A DNA stretch of 64,000 nucleotides from Scylla paramamosain (Eukaryota; Arthropoda; Malacostraca; Decapoda; Portunidae): contig NW_026973743.1 of NCBI RefSeq assembly GCF_035594125.1, positions 245,001-309,000 on the forward strand, given 5' to 3'. The translations under genes were made by a program, and so were the position numbers. The notes below the pieces were generated by a model that saw only the letters and a program-made list of their open reading frames with translations, made no database searches and had not been told where the DNA came from. Below, in pieces: positions 1-16,759 of this stretch; within the stretch, counting starts at the first letter, position 1, and every line of letters begins with the position of its first letter.

Positions 1-262
1 CTGCTGGTCACCCAGCCAGCTGTTCCCTACGGAAAGAGCTCAGAGCTCATAGTGACTGATCTCTGGGTAGGAGTGAGACCACTGACACACCAAACACCGA
101 GACAGCGAGGTCACAATCCCTTGGGTTATATCGTGTACCTACTTGATGCTAGATGAACAGGGGCTACACATTGAGGCTCGCCCATTTGCCTTGCCGCACC
201 GAGGATTTGAACCCAGGCCTTCTTGGTTGTGAGCTGAGCATGCTAACCACTACACTACAAGG

Positions 263-266
<4 letters not shown>
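1..266 (-). mobile_element. tRNA-derived SINE, copy 1
   Basis: Read on the minus strand, the segment at about 195-262 resembles a tRNA head: an A-box-like TAGTGTAGTGGTTAGCA and a perfect pol III B box GGTTCAAATCC. The rest (1-195) matches, with substitutions, the sequence at 60905-61160: shared blocks include GAAAGAGCTCAGAG, GAGGTCACAA and CCCTTGGGTTA. The tRNA end abuts a (GT)n array. The element may extend left of the window. Confidence 0.75.
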
Positions 267-340
<74 letters not shown>

Positions 341-361
341 CGCATGTGTGTGTGTGTGTGT
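267..361. repeat. (GT)n microsatellite
   Basis: About 95 bp of GT repeats, pure to about 336 and then interrupted by TATGCGCATG. It abuts the tRNA-like end of the adjacent SINE. Any open reading frame here is low-complexity. Confidence 0.98.
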
Positions 362-4217
<3,856 letters not shown>

Positions 4218-4371
4218 CAACGGCCTCCTCCCTTATTCTCCCACCGTTCCTTCTCGAAGCCTTTGTGGATGGACTGGGCTATTGAAGACTCCATCAGATC
4301 CACATATCGAACAACCATTGGAGCGAATGTTTCTCTGAGGTGTTGATGAAACCGTCCATTTTTTAGGTTAT
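4218..4371 (-). CDS. Cadps: Cadps exon: MHD region, last exon in the window
   Basis: The exon starts with two bases completing the Asp codon from 13682-13838, then reads [17 protein letters not shown] and [21 protein letters not shown], ending around [25 protein letters not shown] is a CAPS signature. The acceptor is ccctcag after a polypyrimidine tract. The most plausible donor is TTG|gtagaa at 4217-4216, leaving phase 2 so that TG plus the next base could encode Cys or Trp. In insect CAPS, as I recall, a short KGNGC-like linker precedes the SEDLFWKLDALQ exon, which fits. That next exon is not in the first 4.2 kb, so the gene continues beyond the window. The exact donor is the least certain boundary of the six exons. 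Confidence 0.93.
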
Positions 4372-6029
4372 CTGAGGGGGGGAAAAAAAAAATGAATATC
4401 CCATGTCATGGATTCCTCAGTTCATTATAAATAGAAAAGAAAAAAAAACTATAAACAGTTACTTATACCACTAAAAACTGTAACAAATACACATAATTAG
4501 AACATCACATCACTCTTAGATACTGAAGCACTGAGAGACTTTTCCAAAATTGGCTGTGAGAAGCAATATATATGTAAGTTTAAAGAAATGACCTAAAAGT
4601 CAACCTTTCATGTAATATCCAAAGTTACCCCCAATTCATAAGTGGTATTTTGTTGGGTTGGCTTTGTCTTTTCTTTTTACTGTCTATCCATAGAACATAA
4701 TGAGATTCCTTTTAGTCTGTACAGGTCCAGTAATAATACCCTATCACTGGATATGTATGCATTCTCAGTGATTACTCATCCATTCTCATTCTTATTTTCA
4801 CTTTTTATAAGTATTATATTGGCTTCAACCTGGGATAAGTACTATGCCTTTATGTTCAACATAAAACAACAAGCTGATGACCTGGATGGGCTTATATGGG
4901 CATGGTCAAATAAAGGTAATTTCTGGGAGTGTTCACTCATGTCCAATTCCTCTCATTTTCAACACCACCCTTCGGGGGAGATTATTAGTATTCCTGAAGT
5001 TAAAGATTGATAAAATCCATGGTAGTGCCACATACTCATACATGCTTGTGTTACTGTTGTGCTGATAGCAATCCATCACCATGATAATACATGCCACTGC
5101 CACTCTCTTTATCAAAACTTAAAAACACTTCTAATCGTAAAATATGCCATCAGATTTATATCCTGGGATGACACATAATCTGAAAATGTAAATGACAATA
5201 ATTTTTACTCAGCTATAATAGCATCTCCAACAATTGCCCTGCCTCCTCTGTGCCAGCACCAAACAAAAGGGCTTGTGGCAAGAGGAGGGTGGGCAGTGTC
5301 ATTGTGAAGTCAAGCTTGTGGCAAGACTTACTGCTTATTACTATGGTGTATGTTGCCTTCTAAAATTATGCAAGATGAATAATCTTTTTTTCCATTTTCT
5401 TATAAAAGAACTGGACCACCTACATAATTAACACAAAGGGCAGGTGACAAATTTTTCTGGCTACAAGATAAAGGATGGGTGATGGATTTTTCTGGTTTGT
5501 CTGTTCCTGCTCTCATTTTGGAGCTCACACAATAGCTTTTGGTCAGTGTGATTTCTGGGCCTTCACACAACTACTATACCCTCAACCAATGTCTCCACAA
5601 TTGTCAAGATGGCAAGACCTACAATTTTTTTTTTCTTCTGCATCTGATTCTGAGCAAGATTTTCCATGACCAGTGTCTTCAATTCCTCATAAGTCAGTTC
5701 TTGATATGAGAAAATGTAAGGAAGGCCATGTGAGCCACAAATACAACACTTATGATGTCCATCATGTAAATGCTGAGCAGCGTTCTGAACTGAGGTCTGC
5801 CATGTCAATAAAAATACTGTGCTTCATCAAGCCAGCACAGAAAAACCACATGACCTAGAGACTTTGCATTTGTGTGAGATTAAAGAAGAAGGTTGGTTAA
5901 ATTTAAAGCAAGCAACCCAGCCAATTTATGATGGAAATAGAATGATTTCCATGAAAATGTAAAAAACATTGCCATACAGGTGAGCAGTTTATAGCAGTAT
6001 CTTCACCCTCTAGGGATTAATTATGATCC
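4372..6029 (-). other. Cadps intron, unassigned
   Basis: AT-rich sequence between the 4218-4371 exon and the piggyBac remnant. The 5230-5860 portion has somewhat higher complexity with short open frames on both strands (for example about 80 residues on the minus strand at 5563-5808), but I recognise no family. Confidence 0.5.
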
Positions 6030-6033
6030 TTAA

Positions 6034-6892
6034 CCCTTCACTATGATGATGCATGAGGTGCACCATTGCTCACCCATACAACCATCTGATGAAGCATCAG
6101 GCATGTCACTCCCACGTGATATACACATTTAGAGTTTGAAATCCCATTTTCTGGTACAGGCAGAACAGTGTGAGGTTCACATACGTCATTCACTCAGATC
6201 TGGCTCTACCCCATTCACCTGTCAGCCAATCATAAAACAATAAATAATTTCAGTACCACCCACATGGCAACTTTCCATGTTGGCAGTGGGGGGTGAGACT
6301 TTGAGGCTGATATGAGTTTGTCTATTTTCCATACATTATGGATGATCTTTCTGACAGTAGCAGGGATGAATCCCAGATGTGGATGAGAGTGATGATAATG
6401 ATTCCTGTAGTGATGATGAGAGTGATGGCCCTGAGGTTGAGTTGAGGGAGGCTGAACAAGGTTGGAGGTTAATGTCAGACATGTTTTATGATGAGTGTCT
6501 TGATTTACCAAAGTAACTGTTTCTCAGTTCTTTGGACTCTTGGCAACTCATCACTTGTCTCTCTGATGCCTCCAAACTTTCCTTTGATGATGAGGTGGTT
6601 GGCATATTATGTGACTAGATGAATGAGAGTTGCCTAGTTATTTACCAAACATCCCGACAAAAATTGTCATGTGAACAGAATTATTTAAAACCCTGTTACA
6701 CATGATGACATGTATAACTTTCTTGCTCAAAATTGGTTATAAAATTAAATAAACCGATAACAAAAACAGGTAAAATAGTTCTTGAAAAAGACAGAAAATA
6801 TCAAATGCCAACTGCACTCTATGGAGAGTGACAGTGGCCTCGTCCTCGTACTGTGCTGTTGGGCTCACACTATGCGCTTTGTAGTGAAGGGG
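6034..6892 (+). mobile_element. Non-autonomous piggyBac element with a decayed transposase N-terminus
   Basis: The element is flanked on both sides by TTAA (6030-6033 and 6893-6896), the piggyBac target duplication. Its ends are inverted: CCCTTCACTA at the left and, in reverse complement, CCCCTTCACTA at the right, with one extra C. Around 6380-6510 the plus strand encodes an acidic DESDDNDSCSDDESDGPEVE-like stretch followed by GWRLMSD, typical of the N-terminal region of piggyBac transposases. The rest of the transposase is missing or degenerate. At 859 bp it is an internally deleted copy. It lies in the Cadps intron, antisense to the gene. Confidence 0.8.
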
Positions 6893-6896
6893 TTAA

Positions 6897-7495
6897 TATG
6901 TTCTTTAGTAATGATGATAAAAAGAATGATGAAAATATCCTTAAGTAGTATTTTGAAATAATTTTCCATTACACATTACTAATCATCAATTGGGAACATG
7001 GTGATTTAGGTGGTAACTCATCTAAGTACAACAAAGTAAGTCCAGGATTCAAATTTCAGCTCACTATCAAGATTTATGTTGGGTGACTAGCTGGTCTAGA
7101 GTTTACCCAGCATCAAATGCATACCACCAGCAATGATTGAGAAGGTTAAGTGTGGTGAAGAAAAGAAGTGGCCAACTTACTCCATATGCAATGGATGGCA
7201 CTACCAGTCCACTACCTTTGCTTCATGAGTATTGAGCACTGTCATTTTTTTTATTTAAAAAACTCAAATATACCATATATCCCCATGTATAGTTTGATCT
7301 CAAGCATAGGTTAACCCTTGATTTCTGGGCAGGAAATTAGTAATTTATGGTATATCTTGTACCACCTAAATGAAGGGCAGCAGCCTCCATCATCTACCTA
7401 ATGAAACAAATTAGTAAACTTGGAATGCTGTGCTGGTAGGGAAGGCAGCAGTAATGGTGTTGCCATCTTGGGGATGTGACTTGATTACATATCAG
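6897..7495. other. Intron with a possible SINE head
   Basis: Around 7015-7080 the plus strand has an A-box-like GATTTAGGTGGTAACTC and a B-box-like AGGATTCAAATTTC about 30 bp apart, which may be a diverged tRNA-derived SINE. The rest is unassigned. Confidence 0.3.
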
Positions 7496-7770
7496 ACTTG
7501 CAAATAAAGATGAAATGGAATACAAGAAGACGGTGTATCATTGTAGCAAATAATAAGGAACTCTGTATGGCAAACATAAGGAATTCTATATGGCAAGAGC
7601 AATCAGCTGGATGTTGTACTATAGCCTGTGTGCAGCCACTTGCTATTGGTGTGTGTTCATATTTAAATGTCCTGTAACTTCTAAACCATGGCGTTAAAGG
7701 CATCTGACCAGAGAATATTTTCAACTTAGGGTGACTTAGTCTTTGATTTCTGAGGATATGTGATTTTCTA
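7496..7770 (+). mobile_element. Fold-back MITE family, partial copy
   Basis: This segment is alignable by eye to 63337-63570. Shared landmarks in order are GTATCATTGTAG, AGCTGGA, TGCAGC.ACTTGCTA, AAATG.CCT.TAA.TTCTAAAC and GAATATT. In the other copy the right part is the inverted partner of a left arm; here only the interior and right arm are obvious. Like the other copy, it is followed within a few bases by a (TA)n array. Confidence 0.7.
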
Positions 7771-7779
7771 GATGGGACT

Positions 7780-7782
<3 letters not shown>

Positions 7783-7874
<92 letters not shown>
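7783..7874. repeat. (TA)n microsatellite
   Basis: About 92 bp of pure TA, sandwiched between the fold-back MITE and a CAGTGG transposon end. Such ends use TA as target, so the array may be an expanded insertion site. Confidence 0.98.
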
Positions 7875-7877
<3 letters not shown>

Positions 7878-8310
7878 TGGTACCTTGACTTGTGAGTTTA
7901 ATTTGTTCTGTGATAGAACTCGTAACTCAATTTGCTTGTATGTCTAATGAATTTTTCCCACTGAAATTAACTGAAATGCTATTAATATGTTCCAGTCCCC
8001 CAAAAAACAAAAATTTTTTTGTTACATGTTTTTAAATACAGTTCATATAACCAACCTCTGTTTACCAGATTTATGGTGTAATGACCCCTTTAAAGCTATC
8101 AAACACTTGTTTTATTTTACAAAACTGTTTGCATATTATGGCATATTTCAAAATTATTGAATACTTGCTTTATTTTATGAACATCCTAGGTCTTAAGATG
8201 CAAGAGAATTGGCTGACACACAGTCAACTGCATGTTTGAGAGACTAATTGTGGGTGTGTAACAGCCAGCAAGTGACCTTGACAAAGGCCGATGACATCTC
8301 TCTCTCTCTG
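7875..8310 (+). mobile_element. R1 repeat: mariner/pogo-like terminal segment, copy 1
   Basis: It starts CAGTGGTACCTTGACTTGTG at a TA target, the style of Tc1/mariner-pogo inverted repeats. Its length matches the reverse complement of 51284-51698. The two copies share the terminal repeat, a block around AATTAACTGAAATG and the region ending GTGACCTTGACAA.GGCC. Copy 1 has only a short CT run at about 8297-8310 where the other copy has a 104-bp array. No transposase is recognisable. Confidence 0.7.
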
Positions 8311-8383
8311 TCCTGCTCTGGCTTTGCTCATAAGCAGATTTATTTTTAGGCCTCTCCGCTAGTTATACTACTTCATTCAATGA

Positions 8384-8638
8384 TTGTTTAATTTGTTGGC
8401 AGCTACCATGGATATGTCAGTGTTGAAAGCCTTGCTGTCTTCTCAGGAGCAGACTTACCCGGGCACCGTGGAGCTGCTATTTCAACAAATTAATGAGAAA
8501 TTGAAATCCCTCCAAATAAATGTAAAGGACGTAATGAGTCTTGAATTCACCCAAAAGGAGATGAAAGATTTGAAGCAGGAAATAAAGCAAAGTAAGGAAG
8601 ACAAGAAAACAATGAAGCTGAGCACATTTGCATGAATA
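8384..8638 (+). pseudogene. LINE ORF1-like N-terminal fragment
   Basis: An open frame of about 83 residues begins near an ATG at 8408 (MDMSVLKALLSSQEQTYPG), continues with [19 protein letters not shown] and then stops. The pattern of a short LKALL.SQEQTY start, a hydrophobic stretch and a charged coiled coil resembles the N-terminus of ORF1 proteins from non-LTR retrotransposons of aquatic invertebrates. No zinc knuckle or RRM follows, because a pogo-like end and a TA array interrupt the sequence. I infer a truncated retrotransposon fragment; the coiled-coil character is visible, but the family call rests on general resemblance. Confidence 0.4.
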
Positions 8639-8667
8639 AATTTGAGATAACAGAACAAATATATACA

Positions 8668-8703
8668 GTACCCTCCCAAGTTTCGCGCCTAGTCCTAGTC
8701 TTA

Positions 8704-8705
<2 letters not shown>
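8668..8705 (+). mobile_element. pogo/Tigger-like transposon end
   Basis: CAGTACCCTCCCAAGTTTCG sits after TA, followed by GCGCC and then a TA array. A related end occurs at 27262 (CAGTACCCTCTAGAGTTTC). Only the terminal repeat remains. Confidence 0.5.

Positions 8706-8785
<80 letters not shown>
8706..8785. repeat. (AT)n microsatellite
   Basis: About 80 bp of pure AT, followed by TTTAACAG. It is one of a pair with 8809-8907. Confidence 0.98.
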
Positions 8786-8788
<3 letters not shown>

Positions 8789-8806
8789 ACAGTTTTTGTC
8801 CTTGTA

Positions 8807-8910
<104 letters not shown>

Positions 8911-9220
8911 ACACAGTGGAACCTTTTCAAACAAATCAGTTTTGAACAAATATTTTTACTCATTATTGCTTCTGTTGTGGTACCATAATTCAGTTCTCAA
9001 ACAAAAAGTTATTTGATTTAAAATATCAAAAGGCATAGCAAAAGCTGCTGTTTGTTACTAATTTATAATTTCTATAAATATTTACTTCCTTTTTTTATAT
9101 TTAGAGGAGAGGCATAAAGTGTAAGACAGTAGTTCAATCTTTGAAATAAGGTAAATGATCCCATTGAAAAACCTTGATGTAAACAAATAGTTTTTGGCAT
9201 TCAGGAGTAATCCTGACCCA

Positions 9221-10052
9221 CAGTGGCAGCTCGTGGCTGTTACTGATGGGGGAGCTGTCTCACATTCAGACAAATAAAATCTTAAATGCTTTTATTGTTA
9301 TTGTTTAACATACCATTGATTGATAGATTATAAAGATAGATAGATAATTATTTAATTCTTTAGGTCTTATCCTAACAGTAAATGCTAGACTTCCTTAGTG
9401 CTGGCTTAGTCTATTTGAAAAGGAAGTCCATTCTCCTGTTCCTGTTTTGTGCAAACAGATCAATAACTTTTTCATTTAAACCTGGCATATTATTCATAGA
9501 AATCTTCTCTATTGAAATCATGGCAAGTGCAAGTTCTTTCAATGCAGAAACCGTCTTTGCTTCTTGTGCCATTTTGCAAAATACTGCTAGGCCTACCTGG
9601 GAAAAGAAAAAAAATACTATTTTATACGATGTTTCTGTGATTTTACACCATCTATGATAATCAAGATTGAGCACAAGCCATCACTGATCAATAATATTTT
9701 AAAATCATCCCTGACCAATTGAAAAACACGATTGAAAATAAGACCGACGCAATAACACTCACCTAGCCACAACAACGGCCGAGACAAGACTGCGCTGGCC
9801 GCAGTCCACACTCGCCATTCCGCCCGGGAAGCCTCCCCCCATTTCTCCCGGCTTTCGTATCATTAAATAGTAAATCATTTCTGTACTTCCTCATTGTTTT
9901 GCAGTATTTGTTTTTTTCATATAAACATATGAGAATTGGTGTTTTCATGTGAATGATAGTCAAACATAAATAAATTAACATTATTTTCGTGAATCCTAGA
10001 AATCCACTGGGGGGGCTGTAGTCTCGCAGTCCCTATTGACGAGCTGCCACTG
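9221..10052. mobile_element. hAT element, 832 bp, non-autonomous, 8-bp TSD
   Basis: The ends are perfect inverted repeats of 14 bp, CAGTGGCAGCTCGT and its complement ACGAGCTGCCACTG. They are flanked by the direct repeat CTGACCCA (9213-9220 and 10053-10060), the 8-bp target duplication characteristic of hAT. No hAT transposase domain is recognisable. A minus-strand open frame of about 87 residues (9411-9674) is unassigned. At 9765-9850 there is a GC-rich, CpG-containing stretch with GGTGAGTG on the minus strand, which may be the ancestral 5' exon/donor of an internally deleted element. Confidence 0.9.
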
Positions 10053-10059
10053 CTGACCC

Positions 10060-10380
10060 ACTTGTGGCTCACTCAGTGACCCCCAGTGCCATCACTACTG
10101 CATAACTGCATTTTTCCAGTAGCTTTTCCAAACAGCAAAATGTCTAACTCTTATGATCACCTTCATTTTGGTGGTAAATGGCTTGCTCCTCTCTGTGTCC
10201 CTCTGTAAGGCTTCCTTCACTAGATTGGTGACAAAGAGAATATCTGCACAGTCTAAACTCTAAACAGTATCTTCTGATGAGTTCTGTGTCACTAACTTCT
10301 TTCAATACATCCTTTCTAGATAAATCATTTGTGAGCTGGAGATGTGAAGCTGCCATCTTGGCTATGGGAGCATCTGTCAC
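10060..10380 (-). pseudogene. PIF/Harbinger transposase N-terminal fragment
   Basis: On the minus strand the translation starts MTDAPIAKMAA and contains ELIRRYCLEF; after a frameshift it continues DTERSKP and TTKMKVIIRV, then, in a third frame, ATGKMQLCSSD. This series (E-L-x-R-R-F/Y-R-L, the T-E-R-S/N-x-x-L/F motif, L-A-T-G-K-M-Q-x-C-S-S-D) is the conserved N-terminal half of HARBI1-type transposases. The DDE catalytic half is missing; the sequence runs out at the hAT insertion at 10052. At least two frameshifts and stops make it a pseudogene. Related fragments lie at 48802-49460 (plus) and 61637-61880 (minus). Confidence 0.75.
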
Positions 10381-10504
10381 AAGCTGCTAAGAACATGGTA
10401 GGCTGGTGTCTGGGAATGGATTAATGCATTTTATATTGATTCCTAAGGGGAAAATAGTTTTGGTTTTCAAACACTTCGGATTTCAAATAGTATTTAGGAA
10501 CTGA

Positions 10505-13553
<3,049 letters not shown>

Positions 13554-13666
13554 AGACTGATTCTATCAAGTTTTCTTTAGTCTGAGTCCAAGACTGATTC
13601 TATCAAGTTTTCTTTAATCTGAGTCCAAGACTGATTCTATCAAGTTTCCTTTAATCTGAGTCCAAA
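13554..13666. repeat. 37-bp intronic tandem repeat, three copies
   Basis: The unit GACTGATTCTATCAAGTTTT followed by CTTTAATCTGAGTCCAA is repeated three times with a few substitutions. It lies on the intron side of the 13682 splice donor. Confidence 0.9.
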
Positions 13667-13681
13667 CACAGGAAAACTTAC

Positions 13682-13838
13682 CATCTGTTCTTAGGTAGTC
13701 ATTTAGTATCTGGAAGAGTGGGAAGGAGTCCCAGGTATCAGGGGGTTGTTCTGCTAATACTTGATCCATGTCCACAGCAAACAGGGACCAGAAGATCTCT
13801 GCGTGCTCCACTAAAAGGTCACTGAACCATGCAAATGC
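13682..13838 (-). CDS. Cadps: Cadps exon: MUN/MHD region
   Basis: This exon of 52 codons plus one base encodes [21 protein letters not shown] followed by [22 protein letters not shown]. It corresponds to the CAPS Munc13-homology (MHD1/MUN) region that engages syntaxin and SNARE complexes. The acceptor is ttatttgcag (phase 0) and the donor GATG|gtaag (phase 1); the final G completes an Asp codon with the next exon. The conserved EHAE and the W-D-S-F-P-L-F-Q block make the identification firm. About 17 bp beyond the donor lies a triplicated 37-bp intronic repeat. The preceding recognisable exon is 26.8 kb upstream and encodes PH sequence, so several intermediate exons are absent from this assembly. 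Confidence 0.95.
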
Positions 13839-14151
13839 CTGCAAATAACAGGTCTCAAAGTTAAACTTGGGTGAACAGTTAAGCATCTTGTATACAAATA
13901 AAAACAGGTATAGGCATGAAAAATATGAATGGACAAAGAAATTTTTTAAATTTAGTAAAGAACATTTTTAATGTAAATAGTAAAATGAAGGCAAATGAAG
14001 TAAAATAAATGCAAGCTTTCCTCTGGTTTATAATAAATATCTGTCAATTAACCTATATAAAAATGAGAAGCAGTTGCTATCTGAAATTCACCAAGAGTCA
14101 CACCATTCAGCCAATCTCTACCATGTTAGGGCAATAAACTTTCTTCACCTC

Positions 14152-14154
<3 letters not shown>
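13839..14154 (-). other. Intron upstream of the MHD exon
   Basis: AT-rich intron with the polypyrimidine tract and acceptor of the 13682-13838 exon at its lower edge. No further feature seen. Confidence 0.6.

Positions 14155-14208
<54 letters not shown>
14155..14208. repeat. (CT)n microsatellite
   Basis: About 54 bp of CT repeats. Confidence 0.97.
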
Positions 14209-14213
<5 letters not shown>

Positions 14214-14544
14214 GTGTGTATATTGACTTAGTTGTGATATACAGAAAAAGAGCTATCCTTATAATGTACTGTCTCCATATCTAATATTATCCAATTTTCC
14301 TTCTTCATGAATGTTCCTTGTATGGACTATTTTCTCATCTAAATCATTCCGGGCTTCTATATTTCTGTGCTTCTGTACTTCTATGCTTCTTAATATCTCT
14401 CCTATAAATTATCCTTTCCACCTTTCTTCCATATCTACCTGTGTCTTTTTCATTCCACACTATGTCTTCTCTCTATTTGTTCCACTCCTTTCATCATACT
14501 GAACAATACAATTAAGTCTCTTTCCTTCTTCCTCATGTCTAAGG

Positions 14545-14612
<68 letters not shown>
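14545..14612. repeat. (GT)n microsatellite at a LINE 3' end
   Basis: 68 bp of GT repeats directly adjoining the 3' end of the minus-strand LINE. Read on that strand it is a (CA)n tail. The same junction occurs at 32938. Confidence 0.98.
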
Positions 14613-14614
<2 letters not shown>

Positions 14615-14789
14615 ACCTAGTTGTATTTACCTAGTTGTGGTTTACGGGAGGGGAGTAATCTCATAGTATCCTGTCTCTATATCTATCCAGTTTGGTCTTA
14701 AAAGCATGGATAGTTACAGCATTGACATCTTCACTGAGTTCATTCCATTTGTTCACACTTCTATGAGGAAAACTACACTTCTTGATGTC

Positions 14790-15191
14790 TTTTCTACAGT
14801 CAACTTTCTTCAGCTTCTTATTGTGTCCCTCTGTAGTCTGTGTCTAAATTTATAAAACATTTTTTTGTCCACATTTTCCATACCATTTATCATTCTATAG
14901 GTGTTTATTAAATCTCCTCTCTCTCTCTCTCTCCTATTTTCAAGGGTAGGAATTTCCAGCATTTTTAATCTCTCTTCATAGGCTGACTTGCTCAACTCCG
15001 GAACCATCTTAGTGACTGCTCTTTGTACTCTTTCTAATTTTACAATATTCCTTTTTGTATGAGGAGACCACACCACTGCCGCATATTCCAATCTTGGCCT
15101 TATCATGGAAATCAACAACTTTTTATCATTCCTTCATCCAAATATGAGAATGCCATTTTTACTCTTTTTAACAAATTCATTGTCTCTCTAG
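14790..15191 (-). pseudogene. LINE ORF2: RT thumb and C-terminus (3' part)
   Basis: The continuation of the same ORF2 beyond the DIRS insertion. It contains KKLLISMIRPRLEYAAVVW and SPHTKRNIVKLERVQRA, then MLEIPTLENRRERE and DLINTYRMINGMENVD. This is the standard CR1/jockey RT C-terminal block ending in RPRLEYA.VVWSP and the E-R-R-x-R-G-D motif, with an extra RE repeat from a small (CT)n slip at about 14915-14930. When the insertion is skipped, the frame is continuous with the upstream half. Confidence 0.88.
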
Positions 15192-15458
15192 TAATTTTAC
15201 TTCGGCAAAATCACCTATCTGCTGGGCGGACATTTCCCATGAGAGAGAGTGCGTCACGCGCTGCCGGCAGTTGTTTGCTGATCGCCGCGTCGGGCAGACA
15301 CGGTCATTCTGGGTCATATGGTCTCCCAAGTTTTTGCTGTTTTCTTTCAGATAAGGCCACGATACTTGTTACGCAGGTACAGTGCCTTCAACTTCGTTAC
15401 CCGTTTTTGGGGCGAGTTGTATTATTGGTTTATCGGTCTCCACTGACGATGGAACTGT

Positions 15459-16739
15459 ATGGGAAGCTTACGGCTTTGTTCTCCTTATCGCAGTGCGGCA
15501 GCCTTGTCGGAGTCTGGTGAAGCGTCCTCTGCCTCTCGATCCCCTTCCCCTCCTGCCCCACGTGCCTTCTGTGGGCCTTCTCCTCTCCCTGGGTCCACTG
15601 TTCGCCCTCAAGATGACGACGACAGGCACAGGGATCATTCATCTCGTCGCTTGAGTGGGAGGCATGGTTGCGTGAGATTACGTAACAGTGCTGACGCACG
15701 TGGTTCCCGCGGCACTTCTCCTGCTCCTCCCCCTTGGTCAGTTGTGTTGGACGCCTTGGCTGATTTGAGGGGTGAAGTGGAGGCCTTGCAGGCAGACAGA
15801 CGGCAACTACCACCCCCTACTGGGTCGGCGCAGGTGACTGTGGAGGACAGTACTCTGGGGGGCTGGGGTTTGTCGCCTCCTTGTTCTGCCACTTTTTCTG
15901 GTTTCTCGGCCAGGATGAGTGAGGATGAGGCAGTGTCGATGCCTGCCGCCCCTGCTGACAGCACCTTAATTCAGGGCACTAAGGCCTTTGGTCCTTCTGA
16001 CACGGTGGTTGCTGACATTGACAATAGAGTGGCAGAGATGGTAAACTTTCTCTTTGATAATGGTATGAGAGAGGAGGACTACAAGGCCATGTGTGAGGAC
16101 GATGTTGTCAAGAGGCCTAATAACTGCCATGCTCTTGCGCCAGTGGAATGCAACCCACAGGTGTTGGAGGCCCTGAAGCTGGATGCCAGGAAGACAGACT
16201 TCCGCTTGGAGGTAAATAAGGACATCCTGCGGGCTTCAACCATTATCACCAAATCCTTAGTGGCACTGGATGATTTGGCTGAACAGGAAGGTAACCCCAA
16301 GTTGACACATGAGGTGAGCATGCTAAATGGTGCATTGGCATTGCTAGGCAATGCCAATCACAGGAACAATTTGGCCAGGCGTTTTGTCATGAAATGCGAG
16401 ATAAACTATAAATATGCTCATCTTTGTTCAGATAAGGTGCCAATTACTCGCTTTCTGTTCAGTGACGATGTGTCCCAGTCTGCCAGACAAATTGAGGAAG
16501 CGGAGACACTGCGGAGTAAGTTCTCGCAGAAAAAGCCTGCCTTTACTAGCAAGTTCGCAGGTAAACGCCCTGGTGGATATTGGAACAAGCCTGCTAGTAG
16601 GGGATATTACGCCAGGTTCCAACCCTACGGGCAACAGAGGTATGGCTCCAGGGCTGCCCCACGACTGCCTTCCACTCATCAGGATGTGGAGCCAAAAAAC
16701 TCCAAGGGCCGGGGCGGCCGCAGCAGGCAGCCCCAGTAA
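15459..16739 (+). CDS. DIRS gag-like protein, intact
   Basis: The frame of 426 codons is uninterrupted. An N-terminal Ser/Pro-rich stretch (about residues 15-60) is followed by a conserved core (about residues 170-340) with FLFDNGMREEDYKAM, RPNNCHALAPVECNPQVL and VSMLNGALALLGNANHRNNL. The C-terminus is basic, Gly/Arg/Tyr-rich and probably nucleic-acid binding. The same core is recognisable in the decayed second element (about 34440-34990), which supports coding constraint. Gag packages DIRS RNA in the cytoplasm (family knowledge). The start ATG at 15459 is the first in frame and the true start is unproven. It is followed at once by the RT region. Base composition is much richer in GC than the intron. 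Confidence 0.85.
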   Translation: MGSLRLCSPYRSAAALSESGEASSASRSPSPPAPRAFCGPSPLPGSTVRPQDDDDRHRDHSSRRLSGRHGCVRLRNSADARGSRGTSPAPPPWSVVLDALADLRGEVEALQADRRQLPPPTGSAQVTVEDSTLGGWGLSPPCSATFSGFSARMSEDEAVSMPAAPADSTLIQGTKAFGPSDTVVADIDNRVAEMVNFLFDNGMREEDYKAMCEDDVVKRPNNCHALAPVECNPQVLEALKLDARKTDFRLEVNKDILRASTIITKSLVALDDLAEQEGNPKLTHEVSMLNGALALLGNANHRNNLARRFVMKCEINYKYAHLCSDKVPITRFLFSDDVSQSARQIEEAETLRSKFSQKKPAFTSKFAGKRPGGYWNKPASRGYYARFQPYGQQRYGSRAAPRLPSTHQDVEPKNSKGRGGRSRQPQ

Positions 16740-16759
16740 ACTTACAGGCAAGTGCATGT

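Larger units (their letters stand above)
8912..10500 (-). mobile_element. DNA-transposon remnant carrying PIF/Harbinger coding sequence
   Basis: The left end CAGTGGAACCTTTTCAAAC (from 8914) and the sequence around 10440-10495, read in reverse (GAAATCCGAAGTGTTTGAA), look like diverged inverted ends with the same rhythm. A third end of this type is at 62998-63098. Inside, on the minus strand, is a Harbinger transposase N-terminal fragment (10060-10380), split from the left part by a hAT insertion (9221-10052). Whether these ends belong to the Harbinger copy or to a separate pogo-like element around it is unresolved. Confidence 0.45.

Noticed and set aside
195..262. Functional tRNA gene
   Set aside because: It has a pol III B box and tRNA-like head but poor stem pairing by eye, a SINE-type body, and a homologous copy elsewhere in the window.
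5563..5808. A minus-strand frame with CCICGSHG considered as a zinc-knuckle gag fragment
   Set aside because: Spacing does not match CCHC knuckles, and no flanking retroelement is visible.
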